This document shows, one piece after another, positions 47,493 to 58,000 of a DNA stretch of 64,000 nucleotides. Made by a program: the position numbers and the translations under genes. The notes beneath the pieces are model-generated. The model worked only from the letters and a program-made list of their open reading frames with translations. It did not search any database and had not been told where the DNA came from. Each line of letters begins with the position of its first letter. Within the stretch, counting starts at the first letter, position 1. The DNA is taken from positions 186,001-250,000 of the forward strand of contig CAVWOT010000015.1 in assembly GCA_963756605.1 (NCBI GenBank). Reading direction: 5' to 3'. This DNA comes from Bog-159 sp963756605 (GTDB lineage: Bacteria; Acidobacteriota; Terriglobia; Bryobacterales; Bryobacteraceae).

Positions 47493-49352
47493 TCAGCGGC
47501 CCGCGAGAGACAGCCGGAACGCCGCCATCTCCTGGCCATTGCGGACCAGCAGGACGTCGCCGGCCAGCACCGGGTGGTTCCACGTCTTTCCTTCGATTGC
47601 CGGGAACCGGGCCACCTCCGTGAACTGATCGGGAGTCGCCCCCACCAGCGCCAGCTCGCCCTCTTCCGACAGCACCAGCATCAAATCCTGATCGGCCAGC
47701 AGGATGAGTTGGCCGTTACCGTAGCGTCCGCCCTTCCACTTGCGCTTGCCGTCCTTCAGGTCGATGCATGCCAGGATACTGCCGTCGAAGCCGTAGGCAT
47801 AGCCATTGTGCACGACGAAGTCGTTGAAGTAGGGTTTCAGTCCGATGGAGGTCCAGCGCTCCGTGGCGGTCCATCCCCCGGGTCCATGCGCGACCGCCAG
47901 GCGTCGCGTGCCGCTTGAGTCGCTGACGGCGAGTAGGACGTCGCCGTCCGCGGTCAAGGCGGGCTGAACGATAGGATAGCCCGGCCATTTATGCTCCCAG
48001 AGCAGCGCGCCGTCGGCTCGCGCGACGCTGGTGGCGCCGGCTTCGCTCAATAGCACGATCTGCGGGACGCCGTCGATTGTGAAAAGCTGCGGCGAACTGT
48101 AGCTCACGCCGTGGGCCGGCCCCGTCCAGCGCGCCGCGCCGGTGACCCGGTCGTAGGCCGCCAACTGGCCGGCAGGGGCGGCGACCACGAGGTCACCGTC
48201 CACCAGCGGCGAGCTCGCGAAGCCCCATTGGGGAGTCTTCATGCCGGTGTCGGAAGCTGCGTTATGCGACCACACCACCGTGCCGTCAGCGGCGTCGAGC
48301 GAGTTCAGGATTCCAGTCGCGCCAAATGTGTATACGCGGCCGTTGCTGAGCGCCGGCGTTCCGCGCGGACCGGGACCGCCATTCGACTCCCAGAACCGTG
48401 CCGGATCCCCGTGTGCCCACACGGGCTCGCCGGTGGTCAGCTTGTAGCAGGACACCACCTCGTCGGGACCGCGCTGCTCTTGCGTGTAGATAAGACCACC
48501 CCGAGCCGCGAAGGATGACCAACCCGGCCCCACCGGCCGGCGCCATAGGGCCACCGGCGGCGACGCCTTCCAATCGGTCTTAATGCGCACGCCGGGAACG
48601 ATGTCGTTGCGATGGGGTCCGCGGAAGCCGGGCCAATTCACGCCGGTCTCGGCTTCGGGGGGAGCTGATGGAAGCACCGCCGGCTCGATCACGGCTTTGG
48701 CCACCACCTGTTTCTCAGGAACCTTCGCTGTGGAGGGTACCGTCGGGAGAGCCGCCGGCAAGCTGCTGGAGACAGCCTCGGGCACCTTCCCGGGAGCCGC
48801 CGCGGCAGTCCGAATCACCGGCAGCGCGCCAGGTTCATTGGCGGATTTGGTCAGCAGCCTCTCCTCGGCTGTTTTCGACCAGCGCCAATGCAAGTCGTTA
48901 TGCAAGCTGGCGGTGAAACCACCAGTGCGCACCAGCGTCCACCCTCCACACGCCAGCAAGATGGTGGCGACCATGGTCGCCCTGCGAAGTCCGTCCGGGA
49001 GACGGCGCGTGGCCACCGCCCATGCAACCAGCGCGAGGCTCAGGAAGGGGATCGCCAGGATGTAAAGCAACAACCCTTGTGCCCCAGTCGCAATCGACAC
49101 GTCCACGAGGCGCTTTGTGGCGAACATCCCGACGGCTATCAGGCCGAGGGCGCCCAAACGCTCGATCCAAGCCGCCCGGCTCAGGAACAACCACCATAGG
49201 GCAATAACTACTCCGCAGGCGAATCCCCCGAGCACCGACACCAAGGTCGCGCCGGGATCCACCATAGGGAGGACAAACCAAAGGAGCCACTGCAGTATTA
49301 CGATCGCCACGCCGGGCCACAGGCGAAGCGGCTTCCTAGCTGAATTTGTCAT
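47493..49352 (-). CDS. Membrane-anchored PQQ-like beta-propeller protein
   Basis: A 619-residue protein from ATG 49352. The first 165 residues form about five membrane helices. A Pro/Ala-rich linker (PEAVSSSLPAALPTVPST) leads to an outer-membrane-assembly-like beta-propeller of PQQ repeats (YKLTTGEPVWAHGDPARFW, LDAADGTVVWSHNAA, LDLKDGKRKWKGGR-type blades). It starts NWPGFRGPHRNDIVPG, a phrase common in secreted PQQ-propeller proteins of Planctomycetes and Acidobacteria. Co-factor ligands for true alcohol dehydrogenases are not apparent, so a structural role is more likely. Confidence 0.85.
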   Translation of the reverse strand: MTNSARKPLRLWPGVAIVILQWLLWFVLPMVDPGATLVSVLGGFACGVVIALWWLFLSRAAWIERLGALGLIAVGMFATKRLVDVSIATGAQGLLLYILAIPFLSLALVAWAVATRRLPDGLRRATMVATILLACGGWTLVRTGGFTASLHNDLHWRWSKTAEERLLTKSANEPGALPVIRTAAAAPGKVPEAVSSSLPAALPTVPSTAKVPEKQVVAKAVIEPAVLPSAPPEAETGVNWPGFRGPHRNDIVPGVRIKTDWKASPPVALWRRPVGPGWSSFAARGGLIYTQEQRGPDEVVSCYKLTTGEPVWAHGDPARFWESNGGPGPRGTPALSNGRVYTFGATGILNSLDAADGTVVWSHNAASDTGMKTPQWGFASSPLVDGDLVVAAPAGQLAAYDRVTGAARWTGPAHGVSYSSPQLFTIDGVPQIVLLSEAGATSVARADGALLWEHKWPGYPIVQPALTADGDVLLAVSDSSGTRRLAVAHGPGGWTATERWTSIGLKPYFNDFVVHNGYAYGFDGSILACIDLKDGKRKWKGGRYGNGQLILLADQDLMLVLSEEGELALVGATPDQFTEVARFPAIEGKTWNHPVLAGDVLLVRNGQEMAAFRLSLAGR

Positions 49353-49465
49353 ATTGTGCACCGGAGTCCTTTTCAGCACGACCGATAGGCATCAGCTTAT
49401 AGACGTATTGTTATAGGCAATATTACGAAGGATAGCGTCGGATCGTTCCGTATTAGCCGCGATCC

Positions 49466-50419
49466 TTACCGGGCGATGGAGCCCGGGTCGAGTCCGGCGG
49501 CCAGACTAAAGCCGCCACCCACCGCGCCAACCGCGGCGGTTGCGCGCGTGAGGCCGGTAAGCTGGCGCAGGCGATATACCGCTTCGATGCCCGTGCAGTG
49601 CGCACCCAACAGGTTTTGCAAGCCAAAATCCTTCAGTTTCGACGCGGTCCACGCCAGCGTCTCGTCACTCGCGTTGTAAAGATGAAAGCCGCCCAGCGCG
49701 GCGTAGATTGGAAGCGGCGCAATTCGGGTGCGGGCGTATTCGAGCGTATTCACGATTCCGGCATGGCCACAGCCAGAAATGACCACCAGCCCCTTGGCCG
49801 TAACCACAATCAGTGATTGGTCTTCCGGCAAATTATCCTCCGCAGTCTTTCCGTCACCCAGCCGCAGCCTTTCGCTGGTATTCCAGTTCCGTTCGGGGTA
49901 TTTGCGCGGCACCGGACCGGTCAGCCAGACGCCTGGAAAGATCTCTCGCGGTCCGTCGTAAACGATAATTTTCCCGCCGGTGGCCTCATATTCGCGCCGG
50001 GTGGCGATCATGTGATTCGCTTCCGGCTCACCAGCCGCGGTCCGGCTCAGGAAAATGCCGTCACCCACGTGGGCGCGAGACAGGGCGGCGGAATTGGATT
50101 TCGCGTACTCCCGGCGCAGGGTCAGCAGTCCCGCGGTGTGATCAAGGTGATGGTGTGAAAGAATCACATCCGGAACGTCGGAGAGATCGATGTGCAGTTC
50201 GCGGGCGTTGCGCAATACGGTGTCCGGGTGCGCGCCGGTATCGAACAGGATGCGGTGGCCATCGGCAACCACCAGCGCCGCAAAACCCCATTCGCCGAAA
50301 CCTTCATCGGCCAGCATGGTGGAAAGGATGCGGACATCCAGCGCGCCGGCCTGATCGGCGGCGGAACAGGCCGTGGCGGCCGTCAGCCAGGCGGCCAGCA
50401 GAGCAGTGCGGCAAAACAT
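49466..50419 (-). CDS. Exported MBL-fold metallo-hydrolase
   Basis: A 317-residue protein with signal peptide (FCRTALLAAWLTAATACSA). ILFDTGAHPDTVLRN and LSHHHLDHTAG (the HxHxDH zinc motif) define the metallo-beta-lactamase fold. GLVVISGCGHAGIVNTLEYAR and LGGFHL supply the later ligands. The overall arrangement resembles the dihydropteroate-like MBL group (ribofuranosylaminobenzene 5'-phosphate synthase-related). The substrate is unknown. ATG 50419 is preferred over an upstream GTG at 50437. Confidence 0.85.
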   Translation of the reverse strand: MFCRTALLAAWLTAATACSAADQAGALDVRILSTMLADEGFGEWGFAALVVADGHRILFDTGAHPDTVLRNARELHIDLSDVPDVILSHHHLDHTAGLLTLRREYAKSNSAALSRAHVGDGIFLSRTAAGEPEANHMIATRREYEATGGKIIVYDGPREIFPGVWLTGPVPRKYPERNWNTSERLRLGDGKTAEDNLPEDQSLIVVTAKGLVVISGCGHAGIVNTLEYARTRIAPLPIYAALGGFHLYNASDETLAWTASKLKDFGLQNLLGAHCTGIEAVYRLRQLTGLTRATAAVGAVGGGFSLAAGLDPGSIAR

Positions 50420-50455
50420 AGCATGATACGTTAGCACAATCGAGGAGGGCGGCCC

Positions 50456-51256
50456 ATGCGGGTGTGCGGAAAGTGGTGCATTGCTTTGCTGGCGGCCGGC
50501 GCGAGCCTGGGCCAGCAGCGCGGAATCGTGTTGGCGGATTTGACCTGGTTAGAAGCCGAGAAGGTACTGCGGCCGGAGACGGTGGTGGTGATCCCGATCG
50601 GCGCGGAAGCCAAGGAGCACGGACCGCATTTGAAGCTGAAGACCGATTTTCTCGAAGCGGAGTATTACACGCGGCAGATCCTGGAACGCGCGGATGTAGT
50701 GGTGGCGCCCACCATCAATTACAGCTACTATCCCGCATTCGTCGAATATCCCGGCTCGACCACCCTGCGGCTCGAGACCGCGCGCGACATGCTGGTGGAT
50801 ATCTGCCGGTCGCTGGCGCGCTATGGTCCGAAGCGATTCTATGCCCTGAATACGGGCGTCTCGACGCTGCGCGCGCTCCAGCCGGCAGCGGAAATACTGT
50901 CCGGTGACGGTATCCTGCTGCGCTATTCGGATGTGCTCAAACTGGGCGGGGAAGCGGAGAGGCGGGTGAAACAGGAAGAGGGCGGCACGCATGCGGATGA
51001 AATCGAGACGTCGCTGATGCTGTTCATCGATCCGGCGACCGTGGAGATGCGCAAAGCGGTGAAAGATTACCATCCGGCTGACGGCGGCCTCACCCGCGAT
51101 CCAAATAAGCCGGGCGCGTATTCAGCAAGCGGGATCTATGGCGATGCTACGCTGGCCACGCGCGCCAAGGGTGAGGCCGTAGCGCGCGCGATGGTCGAAG
51201 GAATGTTGCGCGAGATCGAGGCGCTTCGCAATGCGCCGTTGCGCACGGCGCATTAG
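50456..51256 (+). CDS. Exported creatininase-family amidohydrolase
   Basis: A 266-residue protein with a signal peptide (WCIALLAAGASLGQQ). The metal ligands are in VVIPIGAEAKEHGPHLKLKTD (Glu, His, Asp) and GGTHADEIETSLML (His, Glu). The family contains creatininase and formamide hydrolases. Export is not usual for the classic enzyme, so the substrate may be an extracellular cyclic amide. It converges with the ParA-like gene, the stops being two bases apart. Confidence 0.85.
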   Translation: MRVCGKWCIALLAAGASLGQQRGIVLADLTWLEAEKVLRPETVVVIPIGAEAKEHGPHLKLKTDFLEAEYYTRQILERADVVVAPTINYSYYPAFVEYPGSTTLRLETARDMLVDICRSLARYGPKRFYALNTGVSTLRALQPAAEILSGDGILLRYSDVLKLGGEAERRVKQEEGGTHADEIETSLMLFIDPATVEMRKAVKDYHPADGGLTRDPNKPGAYSASGIYGDATLATRAKGEAVARAMVEGMLREIEALRNAPLRTAH

Positions 51257-51258
51257 CG

Positions 51259-51900
51259 CTACTTTTTCAGAATTTTGTCCACGGCCTTGGCCAACTCGCG
51301 GAATTCTTCGTGCGCGGCCGAATCGGGCGCGAACTCGGCGACTGTCAGCCCGTTGGACACCGCCTCTGCCACCACGATCCGCTGCCCGATGGGAGGCAGC
51401 ACTTTCTTCCCCATCTCTTTCAGCGAAGAAGCCAGCCCGCGCCCGAGATTTGTAGACATCAGCACCTTGGAAGGCACGAACCGGATGCGCGGTTTCTTCG
51501 AGCGCCGTTCCGCACGCGCTTTCAGAGCCAGAGACAGCGCCTCCTTCACCGCAAAGAGATCCAGCGGCGATGGACCGCACGGGAGCAGCATGAGGTCGGC
51601 CACCAGGGCCGCGTCGTATGTAATTTCAGGAGTGCCCGGCGGCGTATCGATCAGCACGATGTCGGCGTCCTTTTCAGCCTGGCGCGCCCGCGCCTTCAAT
51701 GCAGCGCCGCTTTCCACTTTCTCGACCGTGCGCGCCAGGATGCCGTCGCCTTCCTTAGCCCAAGCCACCATGCTGTGCTGTGGATCGGCATCGAGCACCA
51801 GCACGCTACGTTTCATCGCGGCGAACTCCCCCGCCAGGTTTCCAGCGATGGTGGATTTTCCGACTCCGCCCTTGCGTCCCGCGACGGCAATGATGGCCAT
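51259..51900 (-). CDS. ParA/MinD-type P-loop ATPase
   Basis: A 213-residue protein with the deviant Walker A KGGVGKST, switch I around DADPQHSMVAWA, and Walker B IVLIDTPPGTPE. No ParB, parS cluster, plasmid gene or MinC is nearby, so it is an orphan. It may position a protein complex; chromosome segregation cannot be assumed. Confidence 0.88.
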   Translation of the reverse strand: MAIIAVAGRKGGVGKSTIAGNLAGEFAAMKRSVLVLDADPQHSMVAWAKEGDGILARTVEKVESGAALKARARQAEKDADIVLIDTPPGTPEITYDAALVADLMLLPCGPSPLDLFAVKEALSLALKARAERRSKKPRIRFVPSKVLMSTNLGRGLASSLKEMGKKVLPPIGQRIVVAEAVSNGLTVAEFAPDSAAHEEFRELAKAVDKILKK

Positions 51901-51944
51901 AGAACGCTACTTTAGCGCGATATGATGTGCGCCGCCCGGCACAT

Positions 51945-52739
51945 CTAATCCAGCCGCCGGATACGGATATTCCGGAACCAGGTGTCGTTGCCGTGGTTTT
52001 GCAGTGAGATGGGGCAATCTTTGCGCGGCTGCTTAGTCAGATCGATAGTGACCGGTGTCCCCACGCCCCAACGCCGCGCCATGCGCTCCGCCGCCAGCGG
52101 CGAATCCAGGTCCGTCTCCACCACCTTGACGCCATTCAGCCAATGTTCCACGTGATTGCCCTTCACCACCAGGCGCGACTCGTTGAACTCACCCACCGGC
52201 CGGGTTACGTCCTTCTCGGGACCCACAATGTCATACAGTGCGCCCGCCTGGTGGCTGGTGCCCACGCGCGCGTCGGAATTGCGCGTGTTGTCGAGCATCT
52301 GATATTCGAAGCCCACCACGTATTCCTGCCCGTGGTCAGGCCGTTCGGCTGGCCGGTTCGCGACGGAAAAGTTCACCAGATCTTCGAAGCGCATTCCGGG
52401 GCGCTGCGCCAGAAAGATCCGGTCCTGGATTCGATATTTGACGCCGCTGTTCGCGCCGGACGCCACCTTCCACTCCCAAGCCAATTCGAAATCGCGGAAC
52501 ACATCCCTGGTGAACAGATCCTCGGTGATACGCGGACCGGCTTTGGCTTTCAGGCAGCCGTCCACTATAGTCCAGGCGTCGCCGGGCGGAGTCTTCTGCC
52601 GCGGATCGTCCCATCCCGCCATGGTCTTGCCATCGAACAGGGCGACCCATCCGGATTGCGCCTGGCACAGCACCGGCAAGGCCAGCGCGACCCCCGCGAC
52701 CCCCAATGACCACCCCGCTCTTACGGCGCCCACCTTCAT
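51945..52739 (-). CDS. Exported DUF1080 (3-keto-disaccharide hydrolase-like) protein
   Basis: A 264-residue protein with signal peptide (GWSLGVAGVALALPVLCQAQ). WVALFDGKTMAGWDDPR and the blocks DFELAWEWKVASGANSGVKYRI and KGNHVEHWLNGVKVVETDLDS are typical of the DUF1080 lectin-like jelly-roll fold. Some members bind or hydrolyse 3-keto-glycosides. It starts at an ATGA overlap with the upstream aminotransferase gene. Confidence 0.87.
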   Translation of the reverse strand: MKVGAVRAGWSLGVAGVALALPVLCQAQSGWVALFDGKTMAGWDDPRQKTPPGDAWTIVDGCLKAKAGPRITEDLFTRDVFRDFELAWEWKVASGANSGVKYRIQDRIFLAQRPGMRFEDLVNFSVANRPAERPDHGQEYVVGFEYQMLDNTRNSDARVGTSHQAGALYDIVGPEKDVTRPVGEFNESRLVVKGNHVEHWLNGVKVVETDLDSPLAAERMARRWGVGTPVTIDLTKQPRKDCPISLQNHGNDTWFRNIRIRRLD

Positions 52740-53968
52740 GCCGCCGCTCCCTTCTGTTTGGCGAATACCTTGCCGAGAATCTTCACCGCGGTGTCTACCT
52801 CGCGCTCCGTAATGATGTAGGGTGGCAGGAAGCGCAGCACCGTATCATGCGTGCAGTTCATCAGCAGACCGTCCGCCATGGCGTCCAGCACCATCTGCTT
52901 GCCGGGGATCTCCATCTCTACGCCGATCATCAGCCCGAAACCGCGCACTTCCTTGACGAAAGAGTGTTTGCGCGCCAGCTCGTTGAGCCTCAGGTGCAGA
53001 TAGCCGCCTACCGACTGGATGGACGGTAGCAGGCCTTCCAGAATGTCGAAAAACTCGAGCGCTACGCGGCAGGCCAGCGCGCTGCCGCCAAAGGTCGAGC
53101 CATGCATACCCGGCCCGATGGCGGCCGCGGCTTTTTCATTGGCCACGATGGCGCCTAAGGGCAATCCGCAAGCCAGCGGCTTGGCCGCCACGACGATATC
53201 CGGCAGTACGGCCGGGTATGTGCGCTGGTATGCGAAATACGTGCCGGGCCGCCCCACGCCGCATTGAATCTCGTCGAACACCAGCAGGGCGTTGTAGCGG
53301 TCGGCCAACTCGCGGGCTTTGCGCTGATATTCCGGCGATATAGGATAGATGCCGCCTTCGCCTTGAATCAGCTCCAGCACCATACCGGCCGTCGATTCGC
53401 CAAACGCAGCTTCCAATGCCTGCAGATCGTTGGCGCGCACGAATCGCACGCATGGCGGCAGTGGCTCGAAATCCTGGCGGTACTTGGCTTGCCCGGTGAT
53501 CGAGAGCGCGCCCAGCGTGCGGCCGTGGAAAGAGTTCTCGAGCGAGATGATTTCGTGCTTCCCGGTTCCGTTATGATTGCCGTGCGACCGGATCATCTTC
53601 ATCGCACCTTCCATTGATTCGGTGCCGCTGTTGGTAAAAAAGGTGCGCTGGAGGCCGCTGATTTCGGCCAACTTCCTGGCGAGCGGTCCCTGGTATTCGT
53701 GGTAGTAGAGATTCGACGAGTGGATCAGGAGCGCGGCCTGTTCGCGAATAACCCTGACGATGCGGGGATGGGCGTGGCCCAGCGCATTCACGCCGATGCC
53801 GGCGATGAAATCGAGATAGCGCGTGCCGGTCAAATCGTAAACGTGGCAACCCTTGCCCCGGTGCACGACCAAAGGATAACGGCTGTAGTTCTGGAGCAGG
53901 TATTGGCTTTCCAGATCGACAATCGAATCGGCGGTGACAGGCGAAGACGCTTCCGGGGCGCTGGTCAT
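52736..53968 (-). CDS. Class III aminotransferase, ArgD/omega-transaminase type
   Basis: A 410-residue PLP enzyme. YLDFIAGIGVNALGHAHP, FFTNSGTESMEGAMKMIR, LVFDEIQCGVGRPGTYFA (the Asp that holds PLP) and VVAAKPLACGLPLGA (the PLP Lys) are all visible. It is close to acetylornithine or succinylornithine transaminases, but no arginine genes are nearby, so the substrate is open. It lies upstream of and overlaps the DUF1080 gene. Confidence 0.88.
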   Translation of the reverse strand: MTSAPEASSPVTADSIVDLESQYLLQNYSRYPLVVHRGKGCHVYDLTGTRYLDFIAGIGVNALGHAHPRIVRVIREQAALLIHSSNLYYHEYQGPLARKLAEISGLQRTFFTNSGTESMEGAMKMIRSHGNHNGTGKHEIISLENSFHGRTLGALSITGQAKYRQDFEPLPPCVRFVRANDLQALEAAFGESTAGMVLELIQGEGGIYPISPEYQRKARELADRYNALLVFDEIQCGVGRPGTYFAYQRTYPAVLPDIVVAAKPLACGLPLGAIVANEKAAAAIGPGMHGSTFGGSALACRVALEFFDILEGLLPSIQSVGGYLHLRLNELARKHSFVKEVRGFGLMIGVEMEIPGKQMVLDAMADGLLMNCTHDTVLRFLPPYIITEREVDTAVKILGKVFAKQKGAAA

Positions 53969-54026
53969 TTACTCATCATACAGTGTGGACGGTGGGAGGG
54001 CGGGCTCTAGCCAGGCTTTAGCCGGC

Positions 54027-54044
54027 GCGGCGCTTCAGCGCCGC
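54027..54044. repeat. GC-rich hairpin
   Basis: GCGGCGC-TTCA-GCGCCGC is a perfect seven-pair stem with a four-base loop, in the non-coding stretch between the aminotransferase start and the gene debris. There is no T-run, so it is not a clear terminator. The rest of 53969-54201 holds no gene. Confidence 0.6.
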
Positions 54045-54201
54045 TGCGCTCAACCCCTTGGTTGCGCCTGCGCTGCCATTGTGAAGGGAGGAGGCCCCGA
54101 CGAATTCGTGGAGGTCAATGAGTGCCCAAGTCCTATCCGCGGGCACCGATGTTAAGTATTATTGACAATGCGCCAGCCAATCCACAGACGGAACGCGAAC
54201 G

Positions 54202-54359
54202 GTGAACTCCAGCGTGACCAAAACCGTGACGCTTAAGAATACGGGCGCCCCCAACGCTGTCGAATATCAGCATGTCGGTGACCGGCACGAATGCAGCGCA
54301 ATTCATGCTCACGCCCAACCCGACTTGCGTGAGTTCACTTACGGCCGACAACAGTTGCA
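54202..54359 (+). pseudogene. Fragment of a choice-of-anchor D (ASPM-SPD-2-Hydin-like) domain
   Basis: Two frames joined near 54254 (one surplus base) read SSVTKTVTLKNTGAP then SVTGTNAAQFMLTPNPTCVSS, the typical strand pattern of choice-of-anchor D/SPD-2-Hydin Ig-like repeats in secreted proteins. Neither the N-terminus nor a downstream repeat is present. It runs directly into an unrelated fragment at 54360. Confidence 0.6.
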
Positions 54360-54530
54360 GTGCTGCTGGCTGTCTGCGCGAATCTTGCCAGCCTGCTCGC
54401 TGCCCGTGCCGCGGATCGTTCGCGGGAATTCGCGACTCGCCTTTCGATCGGCGCCGGTCGCGGACGCATCCTGCGGCAACTGCTTACCGAATCGATCGTG
54501 CTGGGGCTACTGGGCGGCACTACAATCAGG
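54360..54530 (+). pseudogene. Fragment of an ABC (MacB/FtsX-type) permease
   Basis: The frame reads LLAVCANLASLLAARAADRSREFATRLSIGAGRGRILRQLLTES, the region after a membrane helix in MacB/FtsX-like ADOP permeases, and ends after GLLGG. The rest of a permease (hundreds of residues on both sides) is missing. It is a relic. Confidence 0.65.
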
Positions 54531-55018
54531 TTGCGTCGTGCCTCAGTCAGAATTTTGGGGCCGGCCCGTCAGGCGTGAAGATCTTGCCCAATGCAAGATG
54601 AGCCTGAAAACAAACTCTCGACGTTTCAATTCGCCTCCGAGTCCGCAAACGGGGTACTTGCGGATTCTTACCCCCGGCCGGGTCGGTTCGCGGCGAGATG
54701 GGGCTGGTAGGCGCTTGCTCCGGCATCCCTAGCAGGCGGACGACACTGAAAAGCCGCGCAGCAACGTTGCCGGCGTCATCCTCGCCCAAACGAAGGGTCC
54801 ACGCCCCTGGACTCGCGTTCGCGCGGGATGACGTATCTCTACCACAACTGAGATCGCATAGCCGCCCGTAGTTGGTAGGACAACGAAGCCCAAGCTGTAT
54901 TCAGTCGATGCGTGTTGATTCTCCGGTACGCCGTTCTTCAATACCACATCGCCTGCCGCCCTCAACTCAAGGTTCGCATAACTCTTGATGAGTGTGGCTC
55001 CTTGAACGCCAGCCTCAC
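54531..55018. other. Non-coding or degenerate stretch
   Basis: On the minus strand an open frame (54729-54965 and upstream into the helicase gene end) encodes ELRAAGDVVLKNGVPENQHA and LPTTGGYAISVVVEI, which look protein-like but match nothing I know and lack a start with a ribosome site. It may be another relic. Nothing else is seen. Confidence 0.35.
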
Positions 55019-58000
55019 TTATGACAAGAGTAACTCGAGGTCTTCGCGCTTTAAGTCGCGGATGAGACTGTTATCCGCGCTGATAATAGCCGCGGCTAAG
55101 TCGCGCTTACTGCTCTGCAGTTGCAGGATCTTTTCTTCGACTGTGTCACGCGCGATCAGGCGATAGGCGAATACCTGATTTGCCTGGCCGATGCGGTGGG
55201 CGCGGTCGACGGCTTGCGCTTCCACCGCTGGATTCCACCAGGGGTCGAGCAGGAATACATATTCGGCGGCGGTCAGGTTCAGGCCCAGGCCGCCGGCTTT
55301 CAGGCTGATCAGGAACAGGCCGCAATCGGGGTCATTCTGGAAGCGCTCGACGCGCTGCTGGCGGTCGCGCGTCGAGCCGTCCAGGTATTCGTAAACCAAG
55401 CCGGAGTCGTCGAGGCGCTCGCGCACCAGCGCCAACAGGCTGGTGAACTGCGAGAACACCAGCGCCTTGTGGCCTTCCGACACGACTTCCTGCAGGCGAT
55501 CGATCAGCACGTCGAGCTTGGCGCTCGAATCGTGGCGGCGTTTGGGATCGATGAGCGCCGGATGACAAGCCGCCTGGCGCAAGCGCAGCAGCGCTTCGAG
55601 CACCTGGATCTTGGATTTCGCCAGCCCCTTGGTGTCCACCATGCCCAGCAGCGAATTGCGATAATGCACGCGCAACTCGTCATAGAGTTTGCGCTGCGGA
55701 GTTTCCAACTCGCAGAAGATGGTCTGTTCGGATTTAGGCGGCAGTTCGCGCGCCACCTGCTCCTTGGTGCGCCGCAGGATGAACGGGCGCAGCGCCTGGG
55801 CCAGCAAAGTGCGGGTCTCCTGGCTGGGATTGCGCGCCGCGCCGCCGGCCAGCTTGAAGACACTGGCGGCGCCCAGCATGCCGGGATTGAGAAACTCGAA
55901 GATACTCCACAGCTCGCCCAGATGATTCTCCACCGGCGTGCCGCTGAGCGCCAGGCGATTGCGCCCGCGCAGCAGGCGGGCGGCCTTGGCGGATTCGGTG
56001 CCGGGGTTCTTGATGGCCTGGGCTTCGTCGAGCACGATGTAATCGAACTCGATGTTCTGGAAGTCCGCGGCATCGCGCCGCAGGGTGCCGTAGGTGGTCA
56101 GGATCAGGTCGTAATTCTCGAAGCCGTTGACGTCGCGCGCGAGGCCGGTATGGTCGAGCACGCGCAAGCGCGGCGTGAAACGGGCGGCCTCCTGTTTCCA
56201 GTTGAACACCAGCGAGCGGGGAACCACTACGAGCGACGGTCCGGAGGAATCGGGCAAGGCGCGGCGCGCTTCGAGCAGCGCCAGCACCTGCGCGGTTTTG
56301 CCGACGCCCATGTCGTCCGCGAGGCAGCCGCCGAAACCGAAGCGGCGCAGGAAGTCCATCCAGCCGACGCCGTCGCGCTGATAATCGCGCAACTGGCCCA
56401 CGAAGCCGGCGGGCTGCTCGCCGGTGCGGATGCCGCCGAAATTGCGCAGCTCGTCGCGCACGCGGGTGAAGACAGCGTCGCAACTGACTTCGGGCTGCGT
56501 GGCGAGCAGCGCATCGAGTAAGCCTACCTGATTGCGGCGAAAGCGGAGGTGGTCGGGCTCGGGCGTGCCCAGGCCGGCGATAGGACCGAAGCGCGTGAGC
56601 CACTCTTCGGGCAGCAGGCCGTAAGTGCCGTCATCCAGGCGAACCATATTCTCGCCCCGCCGCAGCGCGGCCAGCAGCGCGGGGAGCTTGACAGATGTGC
56701 CCTCGTACTCCACCTCGCCATGCAATTCGAACCAATCGACGCCGGACGAGACGCCCACGTGCATGGCGCCGGGGCGGCGGAAAATCTTGCCCTCGGCCTC
56801 CACGTGCCAGCCGGCCGCCAGACAGGCGTGCGCCACGGAAGGCAGCTTTTTGGGCGCCAGGCGCATACTTGGGGGTTCACCTGGATACTGCTGCGGGAAA
56901 TCCTCCAAGCCCTGTGCGTAGAGAAATTCCTTCGCCGCGGCCTCGGCTTCCTGGTCGCGTACCACGAACCGCCGCTCATCCGGGTAGTAGATGCCGCGGT
57001 TGGCAATTTGCTGAGACACGCGCCGACCGTCGTAATCAAACGCGAGCTCGGCGTGCAGGCGCTGCTGCTCCCACTCATAGCGTCTTTCGGAGCGGAAGGT
57101 AAGGCAGGGGCGGGGCGCGGCGTGAACTTCCTCGAAATGCAGTTCTTCGGGAACCTCCAGGCGCGCGGCCAGCGGATGTTCGAGCAGCGCCGCGATCATC
57201 TGGCCGATGTCGCCTTCGGGCGCGTCGATATGGCGGAGGCGGCGCAGCGCCGCGATCCATTCCATAGGCGCGTTTTCCTCAAGCAGGGCGACGCGGTCGC
57301 GGGTGAAGACCAGCCCTTCGCTAATGAGCAGGGGCGCCGTCAGTTCCATCTCCTCGTGCGCTTCAGCGTCGCGGCGCAGGTAACCTGCCAGGGTCCACGC
57401 GCGGCCTTCGAAACGCTGCAGGCGGAGCACGACGCGCCAAGGCGGACCATCATCCCAGGCGAGCGGCGAGGACTCTTCGCCCGCGGCGGCCTCCATCAGG
57501 CAGCGTCCGGTGCGGGCGATTTCCGGCATGATAGAGGCGGCGACGGGATGCCGCAGGCGAAAGCCCGCAAACGATTCGTATGTGCCGTAGGCCATCCAAT
57601 CGGAGTTTGTGGCGGTTCCGGAAAGCACGCCGAGAATGTGGCGATCCGTCGGGTTCGGCAGCTTCGAGATGGTAGCGCGAGTAATCTGCGGGGTGGCGGG
57701 TTTCTTCCATCCGCCTTTGAGCTTCGGCTCGCGCGTCTTCAGGTCGAGGATCAGGGCCCCGCGCGTCACGGATGAGGGCACGTCGACAATGTAGACCAGT
57801 TCCCGATGCGCGGGCCACGTCTGGTAGGCCAGGGAGCCCGCCGGCACGATTTCGTTCAGACGCTGGCGCCAGATGGGCGGGGCTGCTACGGGCTGCGGCT
57901 TCAGCGCGGGGACCGCGCGGCTAAGGGGCGCGTAATACAGAGGATCATCGTAATCGTGATGGCCGTTCGGCACGGGTTCGGGCGCTTCATCGAAGACAAC

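Noticed and set aside
55121..56521. A 466-codon plus-strand frame antisense to the helicase
   Set aside because: The SNF2 motifs on the minus strand are complete; the other frame is compositionally biased.
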